IMG/VR virus record: IMGVR_UViG_3300046817_000985
Location: 1-48,258 of that record
Direction: 5' to 3' (one strand)
Length of the DNA: 48,258 nucleotides
Origin: a virus
Position 1 is the stretch's first letter, and every line of letters starts with the position of its first letter. Positions 39,896-48,214 of this stretch are shown one piece after another. The notes below the pieces were generated by a model. It searched no databases, had not been told where the DNA came from, and saw only the letters and a program-made list of their open reading frames with translations. The position numbers and the translations under genes were made by a program.

Positions 39896-40080
39896 CAGGC
39901 CCCATCCTTCTTCCCGTTCGGACGGAAGAGCAGGGGCCTGCCCTTAAACGTCAGGGTGCTTCCTTGGTCCCCGATGTGCCGTGTGCTTTGGCGAGCCAGG
40001 CGCCGTTTTCGGTCCGCCTCTCCTTCCGTCCGAACGCCACTAGTGCCTTAGCCGGAGGCGCAGCCGCCGGCCTAGGCACT
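39896..40080 (+). ncRNA. structured leader of transglycosylase gene
   Basis: Three strong structures: an 8-bp stem CAGGCCCC/GGGGCCTG enclosing TCTTCC/GGAAGA (39896-39940); a 14-bp perfect long-range pair CGTTCGGACGGAAG (39915-39928) with 40023-40036; and a hairpin AGTGCCT.../...AGGCACT (40042-40080) with 15 of 18 stem positions paired. The first two are mutually exclusive, as in attenuators. The open frame running through here looks non-coding. Confidence 0.45.
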
Positions 40081-40100
40081 GGCCAACATAGGTTAGCGCC

Positions 40101-40820
40101 GTGGCCACGATCGCAGACCTCCTTCGCGAAGCCGCCCTTCGGTCCTCTCCTCTGGTGCCGATGCAACATCCCGTTGATATCATTCCACAATACGAAAGTG
40201 GCGATCGGAACGTGATGAACTACATCAACGATCCGACCCACACCGCACAGGGCAATTGGCAGATCACCAACACCAATTGGAAGGCCTACGCGCCTCGCGC
40301 CGGCATTGATCTCGCCCAGTTCCCGGATGCCATGTCGGCTCCGCGTGACCTTCAGCGCAGCGTCGCCATCAAGATGTACGACGAGCAGGGCTATAAGCCT
40401 TGGGCCCCATACAACGACAAGCTCCAGGCGGCGTTGAGCGATGGCTCCCAGGCCGGCGTCGGCTACATCAAGCCAGTAAGCCCTCTCGAGCCCCAGTATG
40501 CGACCAAGAGCGGCGTGACCTACCCTGGCTCTAGCGACCCTAACGCCATCGGCGTTGGCAGCATTGGCGCGAGCTTCATTCCCAAGGCCGATACGGCCGA
40601 AGCCCCTGCCAGCATTGCCGGCGAAACCGAGGCGCCCCGGGGTTCCCCCGTGGTCGTCGCCAACCTGCCCAATTACGGCCTGGGCCAAGCTTTTGCGCAG
40701 GCGCTGGGGTCTCTGACCCCTAAAGCGCAACCTTACACCACGGCGCCGCTGCAGGGCGGTGTCCGGCCGAGCTCTCTTGGCAATGGTGCGCCACGCTCCC
40801 AACCGCCTATTATCGTTTAG
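40101..40820 (+). CDS. virion lytic transglycosylase-like protein
   Basis: 239 residues from GTG 40101. Residues about 25-105 carry a lysozyme-like transglycosylase pattern: DIIPQYESGDRNVMNYI with a catalytic-type Glu, TAQGNWQITNTNWKAYAP, LQRSVAIKMYDEQGYKPWAPYN. It would open peptidoglycan during DNA entry. The remainder is Pro/Gly/Ala-rich and flexible, probably for packing in the virion. It lies far from the other ejection genes but is the first gene of the second late block. The ribosome site is weak, so the structured leader may control it. Confidence 0.68.
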   Translation: MATIADLLREAALRSSPLVPMQHPVDIIPQYESGDRNVMNYINDPTHTAQGNWQITNTNWKAYAPRAGIDLAQFPDAMSAPRDLQRSVAIKMYDEQGYKPWAPYNDKLQAALSDGSQAGVGYIKPVSPLEPQYATKSGVTYPGSSDPNAIGVGSIGASFIPKADTAEAPASIAGETEAPRGSPVVVANLPNYGLGQAFAQALGSLTPKAQPYTTAPLQGGVRPSSLGNGAPRSQPPIIV

Positions 40821-40826
40821 CAATCC

Positions 40827-40859
40827 AAAAAAAAGGAGCCGGCGGCTAGCCACCGGCTC
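40827..40859 (-). terminator. rho-independent terminator of PEP-CTERM gene
   Basis: On the minus strand GAGCCGG/CCGGCTC (7-bp stem) is followed by CTTTTTTTT. This is the clearest intrinsic terminator in the window. It faces the minus-strand PEP-CTERM gene and also lies just past the plus-strand stop at 40820. Confidence 0.8.
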
Positions 40860-40937
40860 GAGTTCCATCTTGGGATCTGCGTAGGCTGCTGCTTACTTCT
40901 GCGCTCCTTGGCCCGGGCTTGATAAGGGAGCCCAGCG

Positions 40938-40971
40938 GAAAGACGCCGAAGGGTCATCGACGGCGCCTTTC
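40938..40971. terminator. hairpin in intergenic gap
   Basis: GAAAGACGCCG and CGGCGCCTTTC pair over 11 positions with one mismatch and a 12-base loop. No T-run on either side. It lies in the 220-base gap between the transglycosylase and PEP-CTERM genes, which otherwise holds only the terminator. Confidence 0.35.
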
Positions 40972-41040
40972 CTACCTCTGCATCCTCTGGGAGAAGGCCT
41001 ATGGGGGAACGGGCCTCAGGGCGAGAATGCAGGGGGTTCT

Positions 41041-41667
41041 TTAAACCAATGCAATACCGCGTGAACGGCGGCGGTAACCGGCAAACCCCAAAGCCCCGAA
41101 GCCCAGCAGCATCAACGCCCATGTGGCTGGCTCCGGCACCGCGCCGAGAGTGCTGAATTCTACTTGTTTCAGTTCCTTGAAATCTCCGAGCACGCCGACG
41201 CTCTTGATCGTCTCGCCGTCGTTGGAGATGACGCCGACCCTGGAAAAATCGTCGTCCTTGCCGGAATCGAAGGTAAAAATCTGGGGCGCGTTGCCCTGGT
41301 CGTCCTGCACCACGAAGCTGAACACACCAGCCGTCACGAGCTGACCGCGAAGGGAGAAATCGTTGAAGAGCAGCGGGTCTTCGGGGGTGAAGGTGGCGCT
41401 GGTCAGGTTGCCGTCCTTGACCGGCACGATGTTCGCGAAGCCCGAGGCCACATCGACATTCCCAATGGTCGAGATGTCGATGAAAATGCCGCTCTTCTGC
41501 GTGAAGACTTCACCCGTGAAGGCGTTCGTGTCCTTCAGATCGCCATCGAAGAAAAGCTTGCCGGAGTGTAGGAAGCTCGTCTCGAGCACGAAGGTGGCCG
41601 AGGCCGGCGCCGCGCTTAAAACCATGGCCATCACGGCCAAACCGATAGCCAATGCACGTCCAGCCAT
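41041..41667 (-). CDS. PEP-CTERM sorted exported protein (moron)
   Basis: 208 residues. The signal peptide is MAGRALAIGL to SAAPASA (cut near 24). The mature domain is beta-rich and acidic (FVLETSFLHSGKLFFDGDL, GIFIDISTIGNVDVASGF, FSFVVQDDQGNAPQIFTFDSG). The C terminus is a textbook PEP-CTERM signal: VPEPATW (177-183), a hydrophobic helix ALMLLGFGALGFAG and GYRRRSRG. The host EpsH-type exosortase would cut at PEP and send the protein to the cell surface or matrix. The gene is opposite to the late genes and has its own terminator and probable promoter, so it is probably expressed from the prophage. Confidence 0.85.
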   Translation of the reverse strand: MAGRALAIGLAVMAMVLSAAPASATFVLETSFLHSGKLFFDGDLKDTNAFTGEVFTQKSGIFIDISTIGNVDVASGFANIVPVKDGNLTSATFTPEDPLLFNDFSLRGQLVTAGVFSFVVQDDQGNAPQIFTFDSGKDDDFSRVGVISNDGETIKSVGVLGDFKELKQVEFSTLGAVPEPATWALMLLGFGALGFAGYRRRSRGIALV

Positions 41668-41693
41668 GGTGTTTATCCCCTAGATCAAGCCCC

Positions 41694-41753
41694 ACGCTAT
41701 GCCGTTTGTCGAGTAAGTCAAGATCAAGTCGACTTTCTTGATATTCCTTGATA
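41694..41753 (-). promoter_or_regulatory. candidate promoter and operator cluster of PEP-CTERM gene
   Basis: On the minus strand TTGACT (41721-41716) and TAGCGT (41699-41694) are 16 bases apart, a weak promoter. Just upstream are a perfect palindrome AAGTCGACTT (41726-41735) and two direct CTTGATA copies (41737-41743 and 41747-41753) spaced one helical turn apart, plus two TCAAG copies. This density of half-sites suggests regulator binding. Confidence 0.4.
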
Positions 41754-41793
41754 CTGTGACGTTCAACCCGTCTCCCGCATCGGAGATACGCCC

Positions 41794-42087
41794 ATGCCTT
41801 TCGTCGGAAATCGTTACATCGCCGACGGCACGGGCGTCGGTACGCCCCAGGCCGGCAATGAGGCCCAGTCGGCCCAGACCGCGGTTGCGGTGACCCCTTC
41901 CGACAGCGCCACGGTGTTCTTCGACGCGCTCTATGTCGGCGTCTCCGGCGACATCTCGCTCATCGCCTCGAATTCAAGCTCTGCCGTGGTCTTCAAGAGC
42001 GTCCCCGTGGGCATCCTCCCGGTGTCCTGCGTGCGCGTCAACGCCACCTTGACCACGGCCACCAACATCCTGGGGCTGACCCTGTGA
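41794..42087 (+). CDS. small structural protein
   Basis: 97 residues, beta-rich and low in charge (PFVGNRYIADGTGVGTPQAG, SDSATVFFDALYVGVSGDISL, SSAVVFKSVPVGILPVSC). The pattern is that of a small virion or tail-hub beta protein. It starts the spike block and is coupled to the next small frame (GTGA). No family was named. Confidence 0.55.
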   Translation: MPFVGNRYIADGTGVGTPQAGNEAQSAQTAVAVTPSDSATVFFDALYVGVSGDISLIASNSSSAVVFKSVPVGILPVSCVRVNATLTTATNILGLTL

Positions 42088-42242
42088 GCGCCTACCTGCA
42101 TCTCCATCAGCATCTCCAGTATCTTTCACTGCTCGTCATCGGCATCGGCATCGCGCCCAAGAACTGGCTCGAGCCGGTCGTGGTCATTAGTGGCGGGCCG
42201 ACCGGCGGGGCCGGCACCAGCTTTTTCGTCCTAGGGTTCTAG
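42084..42242 (+). CDS. 52-residue protein in spike operon
   Basis: A GTG start at 42084 overlaps the previous stop (GTGA). The product reads SAYLHLHQHLQYLSLLVIG and continues to a glycine-rich end (PTGGAGTSFFVLGF). It fills the gap between two structural genes exactly and keeps their codon character. Unknown. Confidence 0.5.
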   Translation: MSAYLHLHQHLQYLSLLVIGIGIAPKNWLEPVVVISGGPTGGAGTSFFVLGF

Positions 42243-42246
42243 CACC

Positions 42247-43680
42247 ATGGCCAATCTGCTCACGGTCGGCATCAGCGCTGGTCTTCCGAACAGCGGCACC
42301 GGCACCGTAAGTACCATCGATGGGCTGATGGCCGATGGCGGGCAAGCCACCTTAGGGGCGAAAGCCGACGCCAAATCGACTGCGACCGACCTCACCCCCA
42401 TCTCCGTCGTCTCCATCCTGAAGCAGATTTCGGCTTCCGTGCAGGCGCCGCCGTCCCAGGCCGTCACCAACGCTGGCACCTTCCCTATCCAGGTCGCCGA
42501 TGGCGCGGATACGACCTTCGGCGCCAAGACGGACGCCAAAAGCACTGCTACCGATGGCACGAGCATCTCGGCGATGTCCGTGCTGAAACAGATTTCCGCG
42601 AGCGTGCAGTCGCCGGCATCCACCGCTGTCACCAATGCCGGCACCTTCGCAGTACAGGCGACGCTTGCGGCGGAGACAACCAAGGTCATTGGCACCACGC
42701 GCACCCTGGGCAATGGCGGCGCGGCCATGGATGCCGCGGGCCAGAACGCTGCAAGCCCCGCCAACGAGCTCATTGTCGGTGGCCAGTTCAACACCTCTCC
42801 GACCACGATCACTTCCGGCAACGTCTCACCCCTGCAGCTGGACAACGCCGGCAACCTCAAGGTCAACATTGCGTCGGGTGCGAGCTCGGGCGCCGTGGCC
42901 CAAGGCTCGACCACTTCCGGCCAGACCGGCGGGCTGACCCAGGCCGCGGTGACCACGGCCGCACCGGCCTACACGACGGCGCAGACCAATCCCCTCTCAC
43001 TGGACACGGCCGGCAATTTGCGGGTGCGGGCAATCAACACGGACGGCACCAATAACGCCGCCGTGAAGGCCGCGAGCACTGCCCCCCTGGCCACTGATCC
43101 TGCCCTGGTGGTGGCCATCTCGCCCAACAGCGTCAACGCCAACGGCCAGAACACCATGGCCAACTCGGCGCCGGTGGTGATTGCGAGCAACCAATCTTCC
43201 ATCCCGATCGCCGGTGACGTGGCTTCCGGCTCGACCGACAGCGGCAACCCGCTCAAGATGGGCGGCATCGCCAAGACGGCCAATCCCACCGCGGTAACCG
43301 ACGGGCAACGTGTGGGGGCGCTCTTCGACAAGTCCGGCAAGCAGGTCACCGTCGGCGCCATCCGCAGCCTCAAGGCCGTCCAGGCGACCACGATCACGAG
43401 CTCGACCTCGCCGGTCACGATCGTCACTGCGGTGGCCTCGTTGTTCACCGACATCTACGGCTTGGTGCTGACCAACACCTCCGCGACCGGCACCGAGGTC
43501 GTAATCGGCGACGGCACCAACAACATGAGCTTCTACGTGCCGCCGACCGACACCCGCGGCATGATGCTCCCAGTCGACAGCGCCATCCCGGCGACCACGG
43601 TGAACACGGCCTGGACGGCGACCTGCACCACCAGCGTGGCGAGCCTCAAGGTCACCGCCATGTATGTGAAGAACAACTGA
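42247..43680 (+). CDS. tail/spike-associated structural protein with internal duplication
   Basis: 477 residues, mostly Thr, Ala, Ser, Asn, Gly and Val. An approximately 60-residue unit is duplicated: GAKADAKSTATD ... ILKQISASVQAP at about 38-70 and GAKTDAKSTATD ... VLKQISASVQSP at about 91-122. The section from 160 to 320 has repeated short beta turns (LQLDNAGNLKVN, LSLDTAGNLRVR). The C terminus is a compact beta domain (SLKAVQATTITSS, IVTAVASLFTDIYGLVLTNTSATG). It is likely a virion spike or baseplate-like shaft; exact role unknown. Confidence 0.6.
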   Translation: MANLLTVGISAGLPNSGTGTVSTIDGLMADGGQATLGAKADAKSTATDLTPISVVSILKQISASVQAPPSQAVTNAGTFPIQVADGADTTFGAKTDAKSTATDGTSISAMSVLKQISASVQSPASTAVTNAGTFAVQATLAAETTKVIGTTRTLGNGGAAMDAAGQNAASPANELIVGGQFNTSPTTITSGNVSPLQLDNAGNLKVNIASGASSGAVAQGSTTSGQTGGLTQAAVTTAAPAYTTAQTNPLSLDTAGNLRVRAINTDGTNNAAVKAASTAPLATDPALVVAISPNSVNANGQNTMANSAPVVIASNQSSIPIAGDVASGSTDSGNPLKMGGIAKTANPTAVTDGQRVGALFDKSGKQVTVGAIRSLKAVQATTITSSTSPVTIVTAVASLFTDIYGLVLTNTSATGTEVVIGDGTNNMSFYVPPTDTRGMMLPVDSAIPATTVNTAWTATCTTSVASLKVTAMYVKNN

Positions 43681-43681
43681 T

Positions 43682-45613
43682 ATGGCGGTCTGGTATATCA
43701 ACTACGGCGATGGCGCGACCACCGGCTACTATGCCGTTCCCAAATGGACGACCGGCACCAAGACGGCCGGGACCATCATCCGCCAGTTCACCGCGCCTGC
43801 CGTCGGCAACGAGCGTTGCTTCGTCTGCACCATCGGCGGGGCCGCGTCCGGCACCGAGCCGACCTGGGTTGTCGCCAAAGGCGCGGCGACGACCGACGGC
43901 GCTGCCACCTGGATGGAGTGCACGGGGCAGCCGGGCGTCAACGGGGATCTCACCAATTGCCCGGCCTGGCTGGCGGTGAAGAACACCGCCGTGGCGCTTG
44001 GCTACATCATCAAGGACGGCAGCTCCTTACGACTGTTCATCTGCACCACGGCCGGCACTGCCGGGAATGCTGCCGAGCCGACCTGGAACACGACTCTGGG
44101 CGCCACCACGGCGGACAACACCGTGACCTGGACCAATCTCGGCGTGGTGGCCGGCTTCTCGACGGCTTATGGCGCGCCGATCGCAAGAGCCAACAATGCG
44201 AGTGCGGCCGGCTGGGGCGCTGCCGGTGACACGATGTACATCGCCGACAATCACGCCGAGACGCAAGGCACGGCGGCCGGTATCGGTTCGCCGGGCACGG
44301 CCGTCGCCCCTTGCTATTGGCTGTGCGTGGACCATACCAAGGCGCCGCCGGGGAGCGCTGACCTGAAGACCACGGCGACGATCTCGACGACCGGTACCAG
44401 CTCGATTGCGATCAATGGTTTTATCTATATGTATGGGCTTACGTTCTCCTCAGGTTCAGCGGCGTCCAATGCTCCGATCGTCTTCAACCCTACGACGCTG
44501 GGTGAAGAAGCTTTTCTGGATACTTGCAACCTGATCCTCAATACCACCAGCGCTTCTTCCACTATTACTCTGGGTAATACCAATCGTATTTCTTATGATG
44601 TTAAATGGCGTAACACGACGGTGAAGTTCGGCTCGGTGTCGCAGTCGATAATGCTGACGCAATGCTCTCTCGATTGGCGGAACACGCCTGCCGCCGTTCA
44701 GGGAGCTACGCTTCCAGGCGCCTTGTTCGCTCAGACCTCAGGCGCCGGGCAGGCTTCGTTCGTCTATCTGGAAGGGGTTGACCTGTCGGCACTTTCGACC
44801 GGAAAGACGCTCTTCTCTGCTTCGACCAGTGCGCAGTCGTCCATCATGAAGGACTGCAAGATCGATGCTGCGGTCATTATCGCCACGGTCAACGCTGCGA
44901 CGGCGCAGCGTGTCCTGGGTGTTCGCTGTGATAGTTCAGGGACCAATAACAACAGCTTCGACTACCAGTATCGCGGTCAGATGGTCACCGAGCGCACGGT
45001 CGTGCGTACCTTGGGCGATGGCACGGTTTCGTGGAACATCTCGACCAACAGTTGTTCCTTTGCCTTCCCCTACAAAGGCATCCCGATCGCCATCAACAAC
45101 CTGACGATCGGTACTGTCACGGCGACGGTCGAGGGCATGTACAACGCCGCTGCGCTGCCTTTCAGCGACGAGGTCTGGTTCAGTGCCGAGTGCCTGGGCT
45201 CTGGTTCTAGCCCTCAAGGCTCGTTCGTGTCCGGCGGCAAGGCCAATGTGCTGGCCACCGGCACCGTCCTGACGGCGTCCACGGCGGCTTGGGACGGGCT
45301 CGCCGCGGCACGGATCAGCAGTCATGCCTATAACCTCGGCGACGTCTACAAAGCCGCCAGCAACCCAGGGCGGCTGTTTTTCTGCATCACCGCCGGCTCG
45401 AGCGCCGGCTCCGAGCCGGGTGGCATCGCCTCGGCGGTCGATGGCGGCTCCGTGACCGACGGCGGCGCGGTCTTCCGGGCGGGCGTGCGCTTCAAGCAGC
45501 CCGTTACGATGTCGCCGGCGCAGGCCGGCGACATCTATGTCACGCCGAATGTCGGCAAGACGTCGCTGGCCGCCGGCACGCTCTACATCGATCCCTTCAT
45601 CGTGTTGAGCTGA
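43682..45613 (+). CDS. tailspike-like protein with repeated carbohydrate-binding-type modules
   Basis: 643 residues. Three related modules are visible: CTIGGAASGTEPTW near 55, CTTAGTAGNAAEPTW near 120, and CITAGSSAGSEPG near 570, each followed by a DG(A/T)-type strand (TTDGAATW, TADNTVTW, VTDGGAVF). They bracket a beta-helix-like central body (TATISTTGTSSIAINGFIYMYG and on) rich in Ser, Thr and Asn. The architecture suggests receptor binding, with modules at the base. It starts one base after the previous stop. The enzymatic activity of the body is unknown. Confidence 0.65.
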   Translation: MAVWYINYGDGATTGYYAVPKWTTGTKTAGTIIRQFTAPAVGNERCFVCTIGGAASGTEPTWVVAKGAATTDGAATWMECTGQPGVNGDLTNCPAWLAVKNTAVALGYIIKDGSSLRLFICTTAGTAGNAAEPTWNTTLGATTADNTVTWTNLGVVAGFSTAYGAPIARANNASAAGWGAAGDTMYIADNHAETQGTAAGIGSPGTAVAPCYWLCVDHTKAPPGSADLKTTATISTTGTSSIAINGFIYMYGLTFSSGSAASNAPIVFNPTTLGEEAFLDTCNLILNTTSASSTITLGNTNRISYDVKWRNTTVKFGSVSQSIMLTQCSLDWRNTPAAVQGATLPGALFAQTSGAGQASFVYLEGVDLSALSTGKTLFSASTSAQSSIMKDCKIDAAVIIATVNAATAQRVLGVRCDSSGTNNNSFDYQYRGQMVTERTVVRTLGDGTVSWNISTNSCSFAFPYKGIPIAINNLTIGTVTATVEGMYNAAALPFSDEVWFSAECLGSGSSPQGSFVSGGKANVLATGTVLTASTAAWDGLAAARISSHAYNLGDVYKAASNPGRLFFCITAGSSAGSEPGGIASAVDGGSVTDGGAVFRAGVRFKQPVTMSPAQAGDIYVTPNVGKTSLAAGTLYIDPFIVLS

Positions 45614-45614
45614 C

Positions 45615-45788
45615 ATGGCCGCCACCAAGCAAAGCACGGTTGCCGGCACGACACCGATCTCCGGTGCGACCTACGTCATCCAGACGACCGACGGGCCGGC
45701 GAAGATGAAGCCGGGCGCCGCGGTGCAAGAAAACGCTTCCGCCGGGCCCGACACGACAGGCGGCACCTTGCCGATGATGGGTGTCTGA
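45615..45788 (+). CDS. 57-residue small protein between spikes
   Basis: From ATG 45615, one base after the preceding stop, to TGA 45788, which overlaps the next ATG (TGATG). It reads TKQSTVAGTTPISGATYVIQ at the start and is Gly/Ala/Thr-rich, without membrane segments. It could be a linker or a chaperone for the neighbouring spike; unknown. Confidence 0.55.
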   Translation: MAATKQSTVAGTTPISGATYVIQTTDGPAKMKPGAAVQENASAGPDTTGGTLPMMGV

Positions 45789-48214
45789 TGTCGAGCGGGT
45801 TTCTCGCCTATGGCTGTCCTTCGTCCGCTGGGATTTTCATAGCGCCCGGCATAGGCTGGAGTGGTGTCGCAGGGACAGGCAACACCCAGCCGCCGGCGCT
45901 CGACACCAGCGTGCAGGGCAGTGGCTGGGCTTATAGCGCTGTGGGTGCCTACGACGAATGCAATGGCATTTGGATCGAGAACACTACGACGCAGGTCTGC
46001 GTGGGGGCCGCAACTCAAGATCGCGCCGGCATCAAGCAGGTCAATGTCTACTGCGAATCGTCGACGCCTACCGTGCTGACGACGCAGACTATCAGTAACC
46101 GCGGCTCGCAGGGGTATGTGTTCACGCCGATCTCGCGATCGGGGCAGAACGGCGAAGCTACTTACACGATTGACATCATCCCCTACAACGGGTTGATCCA
46201 GCGCCTCACGGCTACCTGGGTGCTCAATACCGACGTTGGTACGCTGATTTCGCGGGCGGCCCGTTACGTGGATTACTCCACCGGCAACGATAACACCGGG
46301 GATGGGCTCAGCGCTGGCACTGCGTGGAAGACGTTCTACAAGGCGACGCAGAACGTTCCTTCTGGGGGCATTATCTATTACGCGGGTAACCTCTCGCATG
46401 GGGGCGGCGCGGTCTACCTTGAAGAAACGACGACCGGCAACGCGCAAACCGTTGCACGGCCGGTCGACATCCGTCCCCTTATTGCCGGCGACACTGCAAC
46501 GGTTAGTCGAACGGCCAGCAAGCAGACCTTCAATGGTGCTTCCAACGGCGGCTCGGCAGTCAACAATTGGCGGATCATGTGCAGCAAGCTGGGCATGGAG
46601 GGCCTGACGATCGACCTCGCCAAGCTCACCGGATTAGGAGGCGGCTCGACTGCGATTACGTATCTGGTCCACAAGCGTTGTGCGTTCGTCGATCCCAATG
46701 GAGTTCTCGGCCCTCTTTATTCTTGGAACCCGAATGAGTCTATCGAAGGCTATGCTGGGTCTTGCGTTGATTGTACGTTCAGCGCTCCTATGGCGCTCAG
46801 TGCAAGCTTTATTCGCAACTGCTCTGGATATTTCTCCTGGGACTCGATGTTCATGTTTTCGCCAGGGGGATACACCGTATTCAACTATAGTGCGTATGCG
46901 CCCGTTGGGTATCAACAACGTGGTAGCGATGCTACGATCCTGACGGTATCCACCATTACCTACAACGGTAACAACACATCGACGATCGTCTGGGTAGGAT
47001 CACCATTGCTGGCTAACCTGACACAGGCTGGGATCAACCTTATCACGAACACGACCTATCCGGCTCGCACGATAACGAACGTCGCCAATAACGGTTCTGG
47101 TTTAATCCGTTTGACTATGGCATCGACCACAGGGCTGGCAACGGGAAACGTCGTTATTGTTCGCAGCGTGGTTGGGAATGAGACTGTTCTAGGAGGCAAT
47201 GAGGCCAACGACACTTGGATCATTACCGTAGTAGATGGCACCCACGTCGATCTGCAGGGGTCGACGTTCTTGCACACTTACGTGTCTGGGGGCGTCATGA
47301 TGAACCAATTTGGTGTTACGTCAACGAGCGTGGCGGGCTTCAGCACTACATTTGGGGATGCCGGTGGTACCGTCGCTGCGCTTATTTCCCCTGGGAATAC
47401 TGCTTGGATCTCAACTCCAGGCCACTCGGATGTGGCACAGTTCGCGTTGGGTGACTACGCGAACAACTATTTCCAGCGTTACAAATGCACGGGTAAGAGC
47501 GTCCAGCTTGTGCTGTTGCAGGCGACCCACTCGACGCTGAGTGGCACGATATCCACGACCGGCACATCGGTGACCTTCTCGTCAGCGCAGTCTTTCTCCC
47601 AGGACCAATTTATTGTGCTCTCGTCTGGCCCACAGGCCGGTCAGGCTCGCCGGGTGGTGGCCGCTACTGTCTCCTCGACCTCGGCCACGCTGGTCAGCGC
47701 CTTCACGGTCGACCAGTCCGGTGTCTCGGGCTTTCAGACCAAGACCGTCAAGAACACCGCGTTCGTCAACTGCATATTTGATCACTTCGGCGTCGGCCCC
47801 GAGATCGGTCAGGTGCAGGACGGAACGTTAAACGTCTTCTACCTGCAGAGTACTCTCCACGGTGCCTCGGTAGCTTTCCGCACTGACTTCGCATACACCG
47901 CTGTCGAGGCATTTGGCGCCATCGATTGCGTGTTCAACAACCTGGGCACGTCTGGCGGCGGGGGGTTCCCTGCGTCGGTCAATATCGACGGGGATTATTT
48001 CGAGTCCGGAACGCTGCGTGGCACCAATGCGGGTGGCACCGGCATCATCACATACAACTCTACCGACGGAACGTCGGGACCGAATGCGTCTTATACACCT
48101 ACTTCTGGTCTGACACAGACGGTCAGAGGCCTGAACGGCACCGGAGTGCCGCTGGTGCCGTTCAACTATTATAATGCCGTGAAGGGCGTCGGAGCCCTCG
48201 TGGGAGCTGTTTGA
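45788..48214 (+). CDS. large tailspike, parallel beta-helix type
   Basis: 808 residues. The N-terminal part of about 150 residues is a beta domain. Then RYVDYSTGNDNTGDGLSAGTAW leads into TFYKATQNVPSGGIIYYAGN, the typical entry (Y-V-D-x-x-x-G-N-D) of right-handed parallel beta-helix pectate-lyase-like spikes that bind or cut surface polysaccharide. The Asn/Thr/Ser/Gly-rich body runs to about 760 and contains lower-GC patches (46650-47300), as expected in an exchanged receptor-binding region. The C-terminal end lies in the terminal repeat. It is coupled to the small gene before and the fibre after (TGATG). Confidence 0.75.
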   Translation: MSSGFLAYGCPSSAGIFIAPGIGWSGVAGTGNTQPPALDTSVQGSGWAYSAVGAYDECNGIWIENTTTQVCVGAATQDRAGIKQVNVYCESSTPTVLTTQTISNRGSQGYVFTPISRSGQNGEATYTIDIIPYNGLIQRLTATWVLNTDVGTLISRAARYVDYSTGNDNTGDGLSAGTAWKTFYKATQNVPSGGIIYYAGNLSHGGGAVYLEETTTGNAQTVARPVDIRPLIAGDTATVSRTASKQTFNGASNGGSAVNNWRIMCSKLGMEGLTIDLAKLTGLGGGSTAITYLVHKRCAFVDPNGVLGPLYSWNPNESIEGYAGSCVDCTFSAPMALSASFIRNCSGYFSWDSMFMFSPGGYTVFNYSAYAPVGYQQRGSDATILTVSTITYNGNNTSTIVWVGSPLLANLTQAGINLITNTTYPARTITNVANNGSGLIRLTMASTTGLATGNVVIVRSVVGNETVLGGNEANDTWIITVVDGTHVDLQGSTFLHTYVSGGVMMNQFGVTSTSVAGFSTTFGDAGGTVAALISPGNTAWISTPGHSDVAQFALGDYANNYFQRYKCTGKSVQLVLLQATHSTLSGTISTTGTSVTFSSAQSFSQDQFIVLSSGPQAGQARRVVAATVSSTSATLVSAFTVDQSGVSGFQTKTVKNTAFVNCIFDHFGVGPEIGQVQDGTLNVFYLQSTLHGASVAFRTDFAYTAVEAFGAIDCVFNNLGTSGGGGFPASVNIDGDYFESGTLRGTNAGGTGIITYNSTDGTSGPNASYTPTSGLTQTVRGLNGTGVPLVPFNYYNAVKGVGALVGAV

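Noticed and set aside
39838-40215. Open frame of 125 residues through the structured noncoding region
   Set aside because: Its composition is unlike phage protein, it overlaps the transglycosylase start in another frame, and its bases are explained by strong stems.
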